Positions 51,710-62,506 of a stretch of DNA of 64,000 nucleotides are shown here, piece by piece. A program made the position numbers and the translations under genes. The DNA is from an uncultured Eubacterium sp. (lineage in GTDB: Bacteria > Bacillota > Clostridia > Lachnospirales > Lachnospiraceae): assembly GCA_900552795.1 (NCBI GenBank), contig USBB01000002.1, positions 1 to 64,000 on the forward strand, read 5' to 3'. The number at the start of each line of letters is the position of its first letter. Position 1 is the stretch's first letter. The notes below the pieces were generated by a model that ran no database searches, was not told the DNA's origin, and saw only the letters and a program-made list of their open reading frames with translations.

Positions 51710-53086
51710 ATGGATTTACCTATAAAATACCAAAATGCTATGAAAGAGCTGTTAAAAGATGATTTTGATGCTTATATGGAAAGCTTCAATGACAGCAGAC
51801 TTTATGGCTTACGAATAAATACATTAAAAATTACGCCGGAGGAGTTTTTAAAGATTTCTCCATTTAAGTTAAAGCCTGTCCCATGGATTGAGAATGGCTT
51901 TTATTTCAGTGAGGAGGATAAGCCTGCAAAGCATCCTTATTATTTTGCTGGATTATATTATATACAGGAGCCGAGTGCGATGACTCCTGCGAATGTACTG
52001 CCGGTAGAAGACGGTGATGCAGTCTTTGATATGTGTGCGGCTCCAGGAGGTAAGTCCACAGAGCTTGGAGCTAAATTAAATCACACAGGTATTTTAATTA
52101 CGAACGATATAAGCAACTCAAGGGCAAAGGCGCTTCTTAAAAATGTCGAGGTTACAGGCATACCTAATTTGTGTGTCTTAAGTGAGGACCCTAAAAAAAT
52201 TGCCGGAAGATTTACATCATTTTTTGATAAAGTATTGATAGATGCACCATGTTCAGGTGAGGGAATGTTCAGAAAGGACAACAAGCTTATTAAAAGCTGG
52301 GAGAAAAATGGTCCTGAAGTTTACAGTAAGATACAAAGAGACATTATTCTTAATGGGGCGGATATGTTAAAGCCGGGAGGAAAAATGCTTTATTCAACAT
52401 GTACGTTTTCACTTATTGAGGACGAGGAGACTGTTAAATATCTGTTAAATGAAAGACCTGAAATGAAGCTTATAGATATAAAGCATTTTGACGGATTTAC
52501 AAAAGGCTTTGTTAAAGATGACAAGATGGCTGAAATGCACATGGAAAAAACAATCAGGATTTTTCCTCACAAAATGCAGGGAGAGGGCCATTTTGTTGCT
52601 TTGTTTGAAAAGGATAAAGATGCTGATTCCACGTATTATCCTGAAAGAAAGCCTTTTAATACAAAGATAAGCGATGAGTTTTCGGAATTTTTAAAGCACA
52701 CTACTTATCCGATTGACAAGTCAGACATAAGCATAAGGGATGACAAGGTATATGTTATTCCTAAGAAAATGCCGGAAATAACGGGCTTACGAGTTATGAG
52801 AGGCGGATTGCTTATGGGCGAATTAAAGAAGAACCGTTTTGAGCCAAGTCAGGCATTTGCGATGGTTCTTAAGAAAAGTCAGTATGATAACTGTCTTGAT
52901 TTACCGGCTGATGATGACAGGGTGATACGTTATCTGAAAGGTGAGACTATAGATATACAGCAGTTTAGCGATGTTATACAAAACGGGTTGGTTCTTGTCT
53001 GTGTAGACGGATATCCGCTTGGCTGGGGAAAGGCTAATGGCGTGCAGCTTAAGAATAAATATCTTGCAGGCTGGCGCTGGATGTGA
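51710..53086 (+). CDS. rRNA (cytosine-C5-)-methyltransferase, RsmF/NOL1-NOP2-Sun family
   Basis: A 458-residue SAM-dependent m5C methyltransferase: SAM motif MCAAPGGKSTELGAKL, catalytic motif DAPCSGEGMFRKD and motif YSTCTFSLIEDEE (two catalytic Cys). The C-terminal 170 residues match the PUA-like/RsmF extension with FAMVLKKSQYDNCLDLPADD. ATG 51710 has GAGAGG just upstream; the in-frame 51698 would include it. The pseudouridine synthase gene starts 4 bp after the stop. The target rRNA base is not certain. Confidence 0.92.
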   Translation: MDLPIKYQNAMKELLKDDFDAYMESFNDSRLYGLRINTLKITPEEFLKISPFKLKPVPWIENGFYFSEEDKPAKHPYYFAGLYYIQEPSAMTPANVLPVEDGDAVFDMCAAPGGKSTELGAKLNHTGILITNDISNSRAKALLKNVEVTGIPNLCVLSEDPKKIAGRFTSFFDKVLIDAPCSGEGMFRKDNKLIKSWEKNGPEVYSKIQRDIILNGADMLKPGGKMLYSTCTFSLIEDEETVKYLLNERPEMKLIDIKHFDGFTKGFVKDDKMAEMHMEKTIRIFPHKMQGEGHFVALFEKDKDADSTYYPERKPFNTKISDEFSEFLKHTTYPIDKSDISIRDDKVYVIPKKMPEITGLRVMRGGLLMGELKKNRFEPSQAFAMVLKKSQYDNCLDLPADDDRVIRYLKGETIDIQQFSDVIQNGLVLVCVDGYPLGWGKANGVQLKNKYLAGWRWM

Positions 53087-53089
53087 TTT

Positions 53090-53863
53090 ATGAAATTATT
53101 AAGATTGGACAAGTATCTTGCAGACATGCAGACCGGTACGAGAAGTCAGGTAAAAGAATATATAAGAAAAGGACGAATAAAGGTTAACGGTGTTGTCTGC
53201 AAAAGTCCTGATACAAAAATAGATACTCAAAATGATACGGTTGCATTTGATGACTGCTCCGTCTCATATGTAAAAACAGAATATTATATGTTAAATAAAC
53301 CGGCAGGAGTGCTTAGTGCAACAATTGATAAAAAGGCATCAACAGTTCTTGATTTGATTGATTCAAAAAGGAAAGACCTGTTTCCTGTAGGAAGGCTCGA
53401 TAAGGATACCGAAGGGCTTCTTATCATCACAAATGATGGTGATATGGCGCACAATCTTTTATCGCCAAAAAAGCACGTTGATAAACTCTATTTTGCAAAG
53501 GTTGAGGGCATTATTAACGATAAGCATGTCAAAATGTTTAAAGACGGTGTTGTATGTGATAAGGAATTTAAGGCAATGCCGGCAAAGCTTGAGGTAATTG
53601 AAAATGTGCAGGGTACGTATGAACAACAATCGTATTCACTGGTTTATGTAACGGTAAAGGAGGGTAAATTTCATCAGATAAAGCGTATGTTTGAAGCTGT
53701 GGGAAGTAAAGTTTTATACTTAAAGAGACTTGCCATGGGGTCACTTTATCTTGATAAGGAGTTGCCTGTGGGGAAATACAGAGCATTGACTGATGACGAG
53801 GTTGCTCTTTTAAAAGCAGATTCAATAAATGAGCAACAAAGTTGCTCAGAAATAGAGGATTAA
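53090..53863 (+). CDS. 16S rRNA pseudouridine synthase, RsuA family
   Basis: A 257-residue protein with an N-terminal S4 domain ([12 protein letters not shown] to [11 protein letters not shown]) and an RsuA-type catalytic domain with the active Asp in [35 protein letters not shown] is also family-typical. It probably modifies 16S U516 (E. coli numbering). The last residues ([10 protein letters not shown]) are encoded by an interspersed repeat module that runs into the stop codon. ygiQ follows immediately (stop at 53863, start at 53865). Confidence 0.93.
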   Translation: MKLLRLDKYLADMQTGTRSQVKEYIRKGRIKVNGVVCKSPDTKIDTQNDTVAFDDCSVSYVKTEYYMLNKPAGVLSATIDKKASTVLDLIDSKRKDLFPVGRLDKDTEGLLIITNDGDMAHNLLSPKKHVDKLYFAKVEGIINDKHVKMFKDGVVCDKEFKAMPAKLEVIENVQGTYEQQSYSLVYVTVKEGKFHQIKRMFEAVGSKVLYLKRLAMGSLYLDKELPVGKYRALTDDEVALLKADSINEQQSCSEIED

Positions 53864-53864
53864 T
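53831..53864 (+). repeat. Repeat module GAGCAACAAAGTTGCTC plus ribosome-binding site, inside the 3' end of a gene
   Basis: The hairpin GAGCAACAAAGTTGCTC and the module CAGAAATAGAGGATTAAT form the last codons of the RsuA-family gene and the ribosome-binding site of ygiQ. Confidence 0.8.
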
Positions 53865-55802
53865 ATGATTAAGGATTTTCTTCCTATAAGCAGAAAAGAT
53901 ATGGATAAAAGAGGATGGGAACAGTGCGATTTTGTGTATGTTATCGGAGACGCATATGTTGACCATTCTTCTTTTGGCCCTGCAATAATAAGCAGGGTAT
54001 TGGAAGCTCACGGTTACAGGGTTGGTATTATTGCACAGCCTGACTGGAAAAACAAAGAGAGTATAACGGTGCTTGGAAAGCCGAGACTCGGATTTCTTGT
54101 AAGTGCGGGCAATATGGATTCAATGGTAAATCATTATACCGTAAATAAGAAAAGAAGACATACGGACGCTTATTCGCCGGGAGGTAAAATGGGATTAAGA
54201 CCTGACTGTGCTACTGTTGTATATTGTAATCTTATAAAACAGACATATAAGGACAGCCCTTTGATTATTGGCGGTATTGAAAGTTCACTCAGACGTCTGG
54301 CTCATTATGATTACTGGTCTGATAAAGTAAAACATTCAATACTTATTGATTCAGGAGCTGATTTAATATCGTACGGAATGGGCGAACATTCGATAGTTGA
54401 GATAGCTGATGCGCTTGATTCGGGTATTGATGTATCGGATATTACATTTATTAAAGGAACCGTATATAAGGCAAAAAATCTTGAAAGCGTGTATGATTAT
54501 ATAATGCTTCCTGATTTTAATACAGTAACATCTGATAAAATAGAGTATGCGAAGAGTTTTAATATACAGTACCATAATACAGACCCTTTTACGGCAAAGA
54601 CGTTAGTTGAAAAATATAAAGAAAAGCTTTATGTGGTGCAGAATCCACCGGCAATGCCGCTTACAACTATGGAGATGGATGATGTGTACGGACTTCCTTA
54701 TATGAGAGATTATCATCCGATATACAAAAGCCAGGGAGGAATTCCGGCACTTAGTGAGATAAAATTCAGCATAACAAGCAACAGAGGATGTTTTGGAGGC
54801 TGCAGCTTTTGTGCGCTCACATTCCATCAGGGAAGAATACTTCAGGTAAGAAGTCATGAATCAATAATAAATGAAGCTGTTTTGATGACAAAGGATCCTG
54901 ATTTCAAGGGGTATATTCATGATGTCGGCGGGCCTACCGCTAATTTCAGACGACCTGCGTGCGATAAGCAGCTTACGAAAGGCGTGTGTACAAACAGACA
55001 GTGTCTTTATCCTACACCATGCAGGAATCTTAAGGTAACGCACGATGATTATATAAAGCTTTTGCGCAAATTAAGACAAATTCCAGGAGTAAAGAAAGTA
55101 TTTATACGTTCAGGAATCCGCTTTGATTACTGCATGGCAGATAAGGATGATACATTTTTGCGGGAATTATGTGAGCATCATATAAGCGGTCAGTTAAGAG
55201 TTGCTCCTGAACACATAAGCGATAACGTTTTAAAACGAATGGGAAAACCGGAAAACAGCGTATACGGTGCATTTATTGACAGATATTTAAAAATCAATAA
55301 AAAAACAGGAAAGGAACAGTTTGTAGTTCCTTATCTTATGTCGTCGCATCCCGGCTCTACCATGAAAGAAGCTATTGAGCTCGCTGAATATGTAAGAGAT
55401 TTAGGATATATGCCTCAGCAGGTACAGGACTTTTATCCGACACCGTCAACACGTTCAACGTGTATGTATTATACAGGTGTTGATCCGGAAAACCTTGAGA
55501 AAGTATACACGCCTGTGAGCTACCATGAAAAGGCAATGCAGAGAGCACTTATACAGTATAAAAATCCTGAAAATTATGAGCTGGTAAAAGAAGCTTTAAT
55601 AAAAAACGGAAGAAAAGACCTTATAGGTTTTGATAAAAAGTGCCTTATAGCACCGAGAAAAATGGCTTATCAGGCAGCAGACAAAAGTATTAAAAATAAA
55701 GACAGAAAGAACCAGACGGAAAAAAGAAAAAGTAAGATAACAGGGCAAAATAACAGAAGATTGGAGAAAAATAAAGGTTATGCAAAGACAGGAAAAAGGT
55801 GA
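53865..55802 (+). CDS. YgiQ family radical SAM protein
   Basis: A 645-residue protein of the YgiQ/UPF0313 family with the radical-SAM cluster motif [16 protein letters not shown] (C-x3-C-x2-C) at about residue 310 and the N-terminal [22 protein letters not shown] signature (shown in part). The C-terminus is long and basic. The reaction is unknown; members carry a B12-binding-like N-terminal region. It is tightly coupled to the pseudouridine synthase gene upstream, and overlaps a short membrane-protein frame downstream. Confidence 0.92.
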   Translation: MIKDFLPISRKDMDKRGWEQCDFVYVIGDAYVDHSSFGPAIISRVLEAHGYRVGIIAQPDWKNKESITVLGKPRLGFLVSAGNMDSMVNHYTVNKKRRHTDAYSPGGKMGLRPDCATVVYCNLIKQTYKDSPLIIGGIESSLRRLAHYDYWSDKVKHSILIDSGADLISYGMGEHSIVEIADALDSGIDVSDITFIKGTVYKAKNLESVYDYIMLPDFNTVTSDKIEYAKSFNIQYHNTDPFTAKTLVEKYKEKLYVVQNPPAMPLTTMEMDDVYGLPYMRDYHPIYKSQGGIPALSEIKFSITSNRGCFGGCSFCALTFHQGRILQVRSHESIINEAVLMTKDPDFKGYIHDVGGPTANFRRPACDKQLTKGVCTNRQCLYPTPCRNLKVTHDDYIKLLRKLRQIPGVKKVFIRSGIRFDYCMADKDDTFLRELCEHHISGQLRVAPEHISDNVLKRMGKPENSVYGAFIDRYLKINKKTGKEQFVVPYLMSSHPGSTMKEAIELAEYVRDLGYMPQQVQDFYPTPSTRSTCMYYTGVDPENLEKVYTPVSYHEKAMQRALIQYKNPENYELVKEALIKNGRKDLIGFDKKCLIAPRKMAYQAADKSIKNKDRKNQTEKRKSKITGQNNRRLEKNKGYAKTGKR

Positions 55803-55812
55803 GTTCGGATAT

Positions 55813-56355
55813 ATGGCTTACCGCAAAAAAATGAATCTGATAAAAATGCTTGCTGCTTTTGGAATTGTAATAGCAGTGTTTGTTGCAGGACTTATTGCAT
55901 TTAAAACAAGAAACAATATTCTTACGGTGCTTTCAATAGTGCTTGTTCTTCCGGCAGCTAAAATGGCGGTCGGATACTTTGTTTTACTGCCTCACAAATC
56001 TGCGTCATCTAAGCTTTATGAAAAGACAGAGCAGGCTGCTTCTAATCTGGGAAGATGTTATGATTTGATAGTTTCAAATGCAAAGTCACCAATCGGCACA
56101 CTTGCCGTCGTTGTAAGTGATACTTCGGTATGTGCTTTTACACAGGAAGAAAAAGCAGATAAGGCTTTATTTGAAAAAAGCATGTGCGATTTTATGAAAA
56201 ACGACGGTTTAAATGTAAGCGTGACTTTATATAAGGATGAAAAATCATTTATCGCGCGTGCGCGAAGCTTAAATTCAAATTTTGAAAATGATGATTTATC
56301 TAAGGCAGCAAAAAGAGATAAAAATATGGATTCACTTAAATCAATGTGTTTGTGA
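55813..56355 (+). CDS. Membrane protein of unknown function
   Basis: A 180-residue protein with two N-terminal membrane spans (about 10-28, MLAAFGIVIAVFVAGLIAF, and 35-58, NILTVLSIVLVLPAAKMAVGYFVLLP) and a cytoplasmic domain of about 115 residues with no motif I recognise. ATG 55813 is chosen with AAAGGTGAG just upstream; the earlier ATG 55780 is inside ygiQ. It overlaps no other gene and is co-transcribed with ygiQ. It may be specific to Lachnospiraceae. Confidence 0.6.
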   Translation: MAYRKKMNLIKMLAAFGIVIAVFVAGLIAFKTRNNILTVLSIVLVLPAAKMAVGYFVLLPHKSASSKLYEKTEQAASNLGRCYDLIVSNAKSPIGTLAVVVSDTSVCAFTQEEKADKALFEKSMCDFMKNDGLNVSVTLYKDEKSFIARARSLNSNFENDDLSKAAKRDKNMDSLKSMCL

Positions 56356-56465
56356 TGAGATAAGAATTATTCGTTAAAGAGGCTGAGGTGACAGAATGTA
56401 ATGCGAATATATCCGCATACATAAAAGATAAAAAATTAAAAATAACATGAGGGTAACGGACGTCT

Positions 56466-57491
56466 ATGAAAGAATTAAAGGTTTCAAATCTTGAGGCAGG
56501 ACAGCGTTTTGACAAATATTTGATGAAATGTCTTCCTAATGCATCAAAAAGTTTTATATATAAGATGTTAAGAAAAAAGAATATTGTGTTAAACGGTAAA
56601 AAAGCTGACGGAAACGAAAAAATATCTGTCGGTGATAAAGTGGGGATTTTCTTTTCAGATGAAACCTTTGCAAAGTTCTCAGATATTAAAAATGGCGAAC
56701 AGCTTTTACAAAAAACTGCTAAAGAAGATATATCACTTGATGTAGTATATGAAGATGAAAATATACTTATTATAAACAAGCCTTCAGGAATGCTTTCACA
56801 AAAGGCAGGGCCTCAGGATATATCCTTGGTTGAGCATTTATATAATTATCTTTTGACGACAGGTCAGATGACACAGGAAGCTTTCAGAACCTTTAAGCCT
56901 GCAATATGCAACAGGCTTGACAGGAATACGAGTGGCCTTGTTGTGGCAGGAAAAAATATCGCGGCACTTCAGAGCATGACAAAAGGATTTCATGACAGAA
57001 CCTTTAACAAATATTATATATGCATTGTGCGCGGAAATGTAACCGGCAGAAACAGAATTAAAGGTTATCTTTACAAGGATGAAAATAAGAATAAGGTTAC
57101 TGTTACAGCTGATGCAGAAAATGAGGATGCGGTTTATATTGATACAGAATATATTCCGGTAAAAAGTAACGGTGAATTAACTCTTCTAAAGGTACATCTT
57201 ATTACGGGGCGCACGCATCAGATAAGGGCACATCTGTCATACGCAGGTCATCCTATTATAGGAGATGCAAAATATGGTGACAGTAAATTAAATGAAACAT
57301 TCAGAAAAAAATATAAAATTAAAAGTCAGATGCTGCATGCATTTGAGCTTGATATAGATAAATCCGCTACACAGATGCTTGCGCAGGGCTTAAACGTAAA
57401 GACACAGATACCGCAGGAGTTTGAAGATGTGTTAAAGGGAGAAAATTTATGGGAACATGGAATTCAAGAGGTCTTAGGGGCTCTACATTAG
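56466..57491 (+). CDS. RluA family pseudouridine synthase
   Basis: A 341-residue protein with an N-terminal S4-like domain (about 10-60, GQRFDKYLMKCLPNASKSFI) and an RluA catalytic core with the active Asp in ICNRLDRNTSGLVVAGK and the later VHLITGRTHQIRAHLSYAGH motif. It modifies uridines in 23S rRNA or tRNA; which one is not clear. Its last 43 bases overlap recU in another frame. Confidence 0.93.
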   Translation: MKELKVSNLEAGQRFDKYLMKCLPNASKSFIYKMLRKKNIVLNGKKADGNEKISVGDKVGIFFSDETFAKFSDIKNGEQLLQKTAKEDISLDVVYEDENILIINKPSGMLSQKAGPQDISLVEHLYNYLLTTGQMTQEAFRTFKPAICNRLDRNTSGLVVAGKNIAALQSMTKGFHDRTFNKYYICIVRGNVTGRNRIKGYLYKDENKNKVTVTADAENEDAVYIDTEYIPVKSNGELTLLKVHLITGRTHQIRAHLSYAGHPIIGDAKYGDSKLNETFRKKYKIKSQMLHAFELDIDKSATQMLAQGLNVKTQIPQEFEDVLKGENLWEHGIQEVLGALH

Positions 57492-57985
57492 AAGATTTTA
57501 TTAATATAAGCAATGAAAAATATATGCAGGGCAATCTTGCGCTTATACAAAAAATTCCCACACCGATAAAACCCATTAAAATCGATCAGTCTACGAGACA
57601 TATTACACTTGCATATTTTGACCAAAAAAGTACAGTGGATTATATAGGAGTGGTGCAGGGAATTCCGGTGTGCTTCGATGCCAAAGAAACAGCGGTTGAT
57701 ACTTTTCCGCTTCAGAATATACATCCTCATCAGATAAGGTTTATGCAGAATTTCGAGAAGCAGAACGGAATTGCTTTTATTATAATTTACTATTCTCAAA
57801 GAGATGAATTTTATTACGTTCCTTTCATTGATATTATGAAGTTTTGGGAACGCGGACAAAATGGCGGAAGAAAAAGCTTTACTTATGAAGAAATTGATAA
57901 GGATTACAGAATAAAATCTTCAAAGGGAATTTTAGTTCATTATCTGGAGACATTGCAAAAGTATATAAATAACCATGAGTGGTGA
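57449..57985 (+). CDS. recU: Holliday junction resolvase RecU
   Basis: Gram-positive junction resolvase of 178 residues. It has the RecU signatures GTWNSRGLRGSTLED near the N-terminus, the catalytic region VDYIGVVQGIPVCFDAKET (DAKET; Asp and Glu-x-Lys/Thr) and QIRFMQNFEKQNGIAFIII. In Bacillus, recU lies with ponA, which is not present here. The start overlaps the end of the RluA-family gene by 43 bases. Length is slightly short of the 200-residue norm, mostly at the N-terminus, where the basic tail is absent. Confidence 0.92.
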   Translation: MGTWNSRGLRGSTLEDFINISNEKYMQGNLALIQKIPTPIKPIKIDQSTRHITLAYFDQKSTVDYIGVVQGIPVCFDAKETAVDTFPLQNIHPHQIRFMQNFEKQNGIAFIIIYYSQRDEFYYVPFIDIMKFWERGQNGGRKSFTYEEIDKDYRIKSSKGILVHYLETLQKYINNHEW

Positions 57986-58030
57986 TTTATAATTTAAGAT
58001 ATATGAATTGGCTATATAAGGGGTGAAGAT

Positions 58031-59156
58031 ATGGATAAAAATATATTTGAAAAATTTGAGCTTGTTGATGGAAATATAATTATGGACTGCGATTTTAATG
58101 TAATTTGCGCAAATGAAGATATGCACAGATTTATAGGTGTATCAGTTACGGATTTATCAATGGTTGAGATTATACATCAGGTGGATTTTGATGATTTTAA
58201 AGATGTAATAAGCCATATTAAGACAAATACGCAAAAAGAAATGGTACTGCGTATGAGAAGATCTGACAATTCTCACAGATGGATGCTTATGCGCATAAGT
58301 ATATGATTACGAAACAGATGTTTTTCAGATAAATAATTTTTTGGATAATGAGATTCACAATATAATGGAATGCAGTTTTGATGAATTTAAAACAATGGCG
58401 GTTAGTGATAAAAGGATTTCAGATGATACTGTGGGGGAGTTTATTGTGTGCTGTGATGACATTTTAAATGGCGCGATATCATATTCGCACATATTTAATA
58501 CTAATCTTTTTATGGAGAGAGTAAGTTTTGATAAGGTTGAATTCAGGGGAAGCACGATATATCAAAAGAACAAATCACATATAGCTGTCGGGAGTGTCAG
58601 AATTTTGACTGACAGTTATAAATATAAAAGTCTGTATACAGTTTCTACAAGCAAGGCAAATGAGATGCTTTCTTATGAAGATATTAACAGTTTCTGTGAA
58701 GACAGTATAATGTATGATGAAAACAGTGAGATAGCGCTGATATTGATAGAAATAGACAATTTAAATGATATTTTAGAAAATTACGGTCAGGAATATTTTG
58801 ATAAGATATATAAATCATATTTTTCTACACTTGAACAGATGACACATTATAGGGGAACGGTATGTGAAATTAAGTCAAATCTTGTATGTATTGCTATAAA
58901 GGGAATAAATACTGAGCTTTATCTGAGAGCATTTATTGAGAGTTTAAGAAATCAGGTTGCATGGAATATAAGACTTTTGGGAATGGAGGAGAAAATAACA
59001 TTTTCAATAGGTGCGGCAAGGTATCCGCAGAACGGAAAAGATTTGAGAAAAATACATAGAAAACTTGTGAAAGCTTTAGGAATAGCTATAGAAAAAGGGC
59101 GTGACAGATATATTATATATAAAGAATATCTTCATGAAAATACAAACTTACAATAA
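58031..59156 (+). pseudogene. PAS-GGDEF-like protein with an apparent frameshift and degenerate GGDEF site
   Basis: An open frame at 58031-58306 (92 codons, PAS-like: MDCDFNVICANEDMHRFIGV) ends at TGA 58304. A second frame, +1 relative to it, runs on from about 58302 to 59156. Joining them at 58300-58302 gives continuous protein (RISYDYETDVFQINN). The second part resembles a GGDEF domain: LILIEIDNLNDILENYGQEY, and SIGAARYPQNG near its end. The GGDEF signature position reads KSNLV, so diguanylate cyclase activity is not expected. Because the catalytic site was already lost, the frameshift is probably gene decay or a sequencing error. Confidence 0.65.
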
Positions 59157-59165
59157 ATCTGATTA

Positions 59166-59194
59166 TTGACAAGGTGATATACATAATGTATAAT
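59166..59194 (+). promoter_or_regulatory. his operon promoter
   Basis: Perfect TTGACA (59166-59171) and perfect TATAAT (59189-59194) with a 17-bp spacer. The leader of about 120 nt that follows has the long-range arms AATTATCA/TGATAATT with TTTT after, a possible but weak attenuator. No T-box core or histidine-rich leader peptide is visible. Confidence 0.88.
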
Positions 59195-59319
59195 TTCATT
59201 ATCTTTAATGAATTATCACGTTACCACGATAAAGTGAATGGCGATGGCAATGATAATTTTTAATAGTGTGATTATAGCATTTTATAGTTACGCAATAGTT
59301 TTGTGTAAGGAGTGATATT

Positions 59320-60534
59320 GTGAAAAAGGATTTATTACATACACCCGAGGGTGTGCGAGATATTTATAACGGAGAGTGTCAGCGCAAGCTTATGCTTCAA
59401 AACAGGCTTCGTGAAGTATGCTCAATGTACGGTTATAATGATATTCAGACGCCTTCAATTGAGTTTTTTGATGTTTTCAGCAAGGAGCGGGGGAGTGTTC
59501 CGTCAAACGAAATGTTTAAGTTGTTTGACAGATATGGAAATACACTTGTATTAAGACCTGATATGACACCGGCCATTGCGCGTACTGCTGCGAAGTATTT
59601 CGGGGACAATGCACTCCCTCTTAAATTGTGTTATACAGGAAACACGTTTATAAATGTAAGCAAGTATTATCAGGGAAAGCTTAAGGAAAATACTATGGTA
59701 GGAGCCGAGCTTATAGGCGATGATTCAATTTATGCCGATTTTGAGATTATTTCTATGGTAGTTGACTGTATGAAAAGTGCAGGACTCAAAGAATTTCAGG
59801 TGGAAGTCGGAAATGTTATGTTTTTTAAAGGACTGCTTAAAGAAGCAGGTATTTCAGGTGATGAGGAAGAAATGCTTGTGAGTCTTATTCAGGACAAGAA
59901 TTATTTTGGCGTTGAGGAGCTTTTGGCTTCGCTGAATATAGACAAACATATTGCAGATGTGCTTCTTGCCCTGCCGCAGCTTTTCGGTTCGGCTGAGGTT
60001 CTTGAAAAGGCTGAAAAGCTTACAAAAAATCCTGACTGCATTATGGCAATAGAAAGGCTTTTAAAGCTCTATGACTTTCTTAAAGCGGCAGGCTATGACA
60101 AATATATATCGTTTGATTTGGGTGAGCTTAGCAATCATGCGTATTATACAGGTATAGTTTTCCATGCTTATACGTTTGGGACAGGTGAGCCTGTGATAAA
60201 CGGAGGACGTTACGATAAGCTTATAGGACAATTTGGAGATGATAAAGCGTCAATAGGTTTTTCCATAACGCTCGACAGACTTATGGCAGCTATTACAAGA
60301 CAGGGACTTGATATTTCTTTGGATTTAAGCGGTACACTTATTGTTTATGAAAACTCTGAATTTATAAAAGCAGTTTCAGAAGCTGCGGATTTAAGAAAAA
60401 AGGGCGAGAGAGTTTGTATGATTGAGTATAATCCGCAAATCACTGATTCACAGTACGCCGAATATGCACAAGGCTCTATGCTTGAGAGAACAATATTTCT
60501 TAAAAAAGACAGTATTATCGGAGGTGAGGCTTAA
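59320..60534 (+). CDS. hisZ: ATP phosphoribosyltransferase regulatory subunit HisZ
   Basis: A histidyl-tRNA-synthetase-like protein that assembles with short-form HisG to give the allosterically regulated first enzyme of histidine synthesis. The 404-residue protein has the class II motif [12 protein letters not shown] and the C-terminal [16 protein letters not shown] segment. It starts at GTG, with AAGGAG 8 bp upstream. It opens the his operon; its stop overlaps hisG by one base (TAATG). It lacks the tRNA-synthetase anticodon-binding domain. Confidence 0.95.
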   Translation: MKKDLLHTPEGVRDIYNGECQRKLMLQNRLREVCSMYGYNDIQTPSIEFFDVFSKERGSVPSNEMFKLFDRYGNTLVLRPDMTPAIARTAAKYFGDNALPLKLCYTGNTFINVSKYYQGKLKENTMVGAELIGDDSIYADFEIISMVVDCMKSAGLKEFQVEVGNVMFFKGLLKEAGISGDEEEMLVSLIQDKNYFGVEELLASLNIDKHIADVLLALPQLFGSAEVLEKAEKLTKNPDCIMAIERLLKLYDFLKAAGYDKYISFDLGELSNHAYYTGIVFHAYTFGTGEPVINGGRYDKLIGQFGDDKASIGFSITLDRLMAAITRQGLDISLDLSGTLIVYENSEFIKAVSEAADLRKKGERVCMIEYNPQITDSQYAEYAQGSMLERTIFLKKDSIIGGEA

Positions 60535-61184
60535 TGAGATATATAACAATAGCACTTGCTAAGGGAAGACTTGCTAAAAAGACACTTGATATGCTTGAAC
60601 ATATAGGCATAACATGCGATGAGATGAAAGATGAAAATACAAGAAAGCTTATTTTTACAAATGAGGAGCTCAAACTTAGATTTTTTCTCGCAAAGCCTTC
60701 AGATGTTCCTACATATGTCGAGTATGGAGCTGCAGATATAGGTGTTGTTGGTAAAGATACTCTCCTTGAGGAGGGAAGAGTCTTATATGAGGTTTATGAT
60801 TTAAAGACTGCAAATTGTAAAATGTGTGTCTGCGGGCCTGCAAGTGCAAAGGACAGGCTTAAACATCATGAGCTTATAAGGGTTGCTTCAAAATATCCTA
60901 ATATTGCAAAGGATTATTTTTACAACAAAAAGCACCAGACCGTAGAGATAATAAAATTAAATGGTTCTGTGGAGCTTGCGCCTATTGTCGGCCTTGCTGA
61001 GGTTATTGTTGATATCGTTGAGACAGGAGCTACATTAAAGGAAAACGGTCTTGAGGTTTTGGAAGAGATTTGTCCGCTTTCAGCGAGAATGGTTGTAAAT
61101 CAGGTGAGCATGAAAATGGAAAATGAGCGAATTACAACTCTTATCAATAATTTACGTGATTATCTTGAAGGAGGAAAAGATTGA
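60534..61184 (+). CDS. hisG: ATP phosphoribosyltransferase catalytic subunit, short form
   Basis: Catalyses ATP + PRPP to phosphoribosyl-ATP. At 216 residues it is the short form that needs HisZ and lacks the C-terminal regulatory domain. It has [35 protein letters not shown] and the PRPP loop [18 protein letters not shown]. It sits in the order hisZ-hisG and overlaps both neighbours. Confidence 0.97.
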   Translation: MRYITIALAKGRLAKKTLDMLEHIGITCDEMKDENTRKLIFTNEELKLRFFLAKPSDVPTYVEYGAADIGVVGKDTLLEEGRVLYEVYDLKTANCKMCVCGPASAKDRLKHHELIRVASKYPNIAKDYFYNKKHQTVEIIKLNGSVELAPIVGLAEVIVDIVETGATLKENGLEVLEEICPLSARMVVNQVSMKMENERITTLINNLRDYLEGGKD

Positions 61185-62476
61185 AAATGAGAATTATTAA
61201 ACTTACATCTGAAAGTAAAGAAAATATTCTTGAGAATTTATTAAAAAGAAGTCCTAACAGCTACGGACAGTATGAATCGGCTGTAAATGACATTTTAGAT
61301 GATGTCAGAAAAAACGGTGACGAAGCCTTATTCAGATATACATTACAGTTTGATAAGGCAGACATAAATGTTTCAAATATAGTTGTAACGCAGGAAGAAA
61401 TAAATGAGGCATACAGTCAGATTGATGGGGCTCTGCTTGACGTCATAAGAAAGGCATTGGTCAATATAAGAGATTATCATCAGAAACAAAAACAATACAG
61501 TTGGTTTGATTCAAAGCCTGACGGAACTATACTCGGGCAGAAAGTATCTGCACTGTCAAGAGTAGGCGTTTATGTTCCGGGAGGAAAGGCGGCATATCCG
61601 TCATCAGTTCTTATGAATGTAATGCCGGCAAAGGTGGCAGGAGTTGAAGAAATAATTATGTGTACCCCTCCGGGAAAGGACGGAAAGGTCTATCCTACAA
61701 CGCTTGTTGCCGCAAAGGAAGCCGGAGTTGATGTCATATATAAGGTTGGAGGCGCTCAGGCTGTTGCAGCTATGGCATACGGAACAAAATCAGTACCTAA
61801 GGTTGATAAGATTGTGGGGCCGGGTAATATTTATGTTGCACTTGCTAAAAAGGCTGTGTTTGGTTATGTAAGCATTGATTCAGTTGCAGGACCGAGTGAG
61901 ATAATGGTAATTGCTGATGAGAGTGCTAATCCAAGATATGTTGCAGCAGATTTGCTTTCACAGGCGGAGCATGATGAAATGGCTTCGGCAATACTTGTTA
62001 CTACAAGCAATGAACTTGCACAGAAAGTATCAGATGAGATTGATGAGTTCGTAAAGGTTTTATCAAGAAAAGAAATTATAACAAAGTCATTGGAAAATTA
62101 TGGATATATACTTGTGGCTGATTCGATGGACGAGGCTGTCGAGGTTGCTAATGATATAGCTTCAGAGCACCTTGAGATAGTTACAAAGGATCCTTTTAAT
62201 ATTATGACAAAAATAAAGAACGCAGGTGCTATATTCTTAGGCGAATACAGCAGTGAGCCTCTCGGTGACTATTTTGCGGGTCCTAACCATGTATTGCCTA
62301 CAAACGGAACTGCAAAATTTTTCTCACCATTAAGCGTTGACGATTTTATAAAGAAATCAAGTATTATTTCATATTCAAGAGAGGCACTTGAGCCCATACA
62401 TAAGGATATCGAAAGTTTTGCAAATGCTGAGCATTTGACAGCACATGCAAATTCAATAAAGGTAAGATTTGAGTAG
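61181..62476 (+). CDS. hisD: Histidinol dehydrogenase
   Basis: Catalyses the last two steps, L-histidinol to L-histidine, with NAD+ and zinc. The 431-residue protein has [50 protein letters not shown] and the metal-binding SEHLEI and GPNHVLPT segments. The start is taken as TTG 61181, 6 bp after AAGGAGG and overlapping the hisG stop (TTGA); ATG 61187 is the alternative. Confidence 0.97.
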   Translation: MKMRIIKLTSESKENILENLLKRSPNSYGQYESAVNDILDDVRKNGDEALFRYTLQFDKADINVSNIVVTQEEINEAYSQIDGALLDVIRKALVNIRDYHQKQKQYSWFDSKPDGTILGQKVSALSRVGVYVPGGKAAYPSSVLMNVMPAKVAGVEEIIMCTPPGKDGKVYPTTLVAAKEAGVDVIYKVGGAQAVAAMAYGTKSVPKVDKIVGPGNIYVALAKKAVFGYVSIDSVAGPSEIMVIADESANPRYVAADLLSQAEHDEMASAILVTTSNELAQKVSDEIDEFVKVLSRKEIITKSLENYGYILVADSMDEAVEVANDIASEHLEIVTKDPFNIMTKIKNAGAIFLGEYSSEPLGDYFAGPNHVLPTNGTAKFFSPLSVDDFIKKSSIISYSREALEPIHKDIESFANAEHLTAHANSIKVRFE

Positions 62477-62506
62477 ATTATCAGATATCATGAATGGAGG
62501 ATGGTT

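Noticed and set aside
59195..59319. Possible histidine attenuator in the hisZ leader
   Set aside because: The arms AATTATCA/TGATAATT are weak, no histidine-rich leader peptide exists and no T-box core is present, so no regulatory RNA is called.
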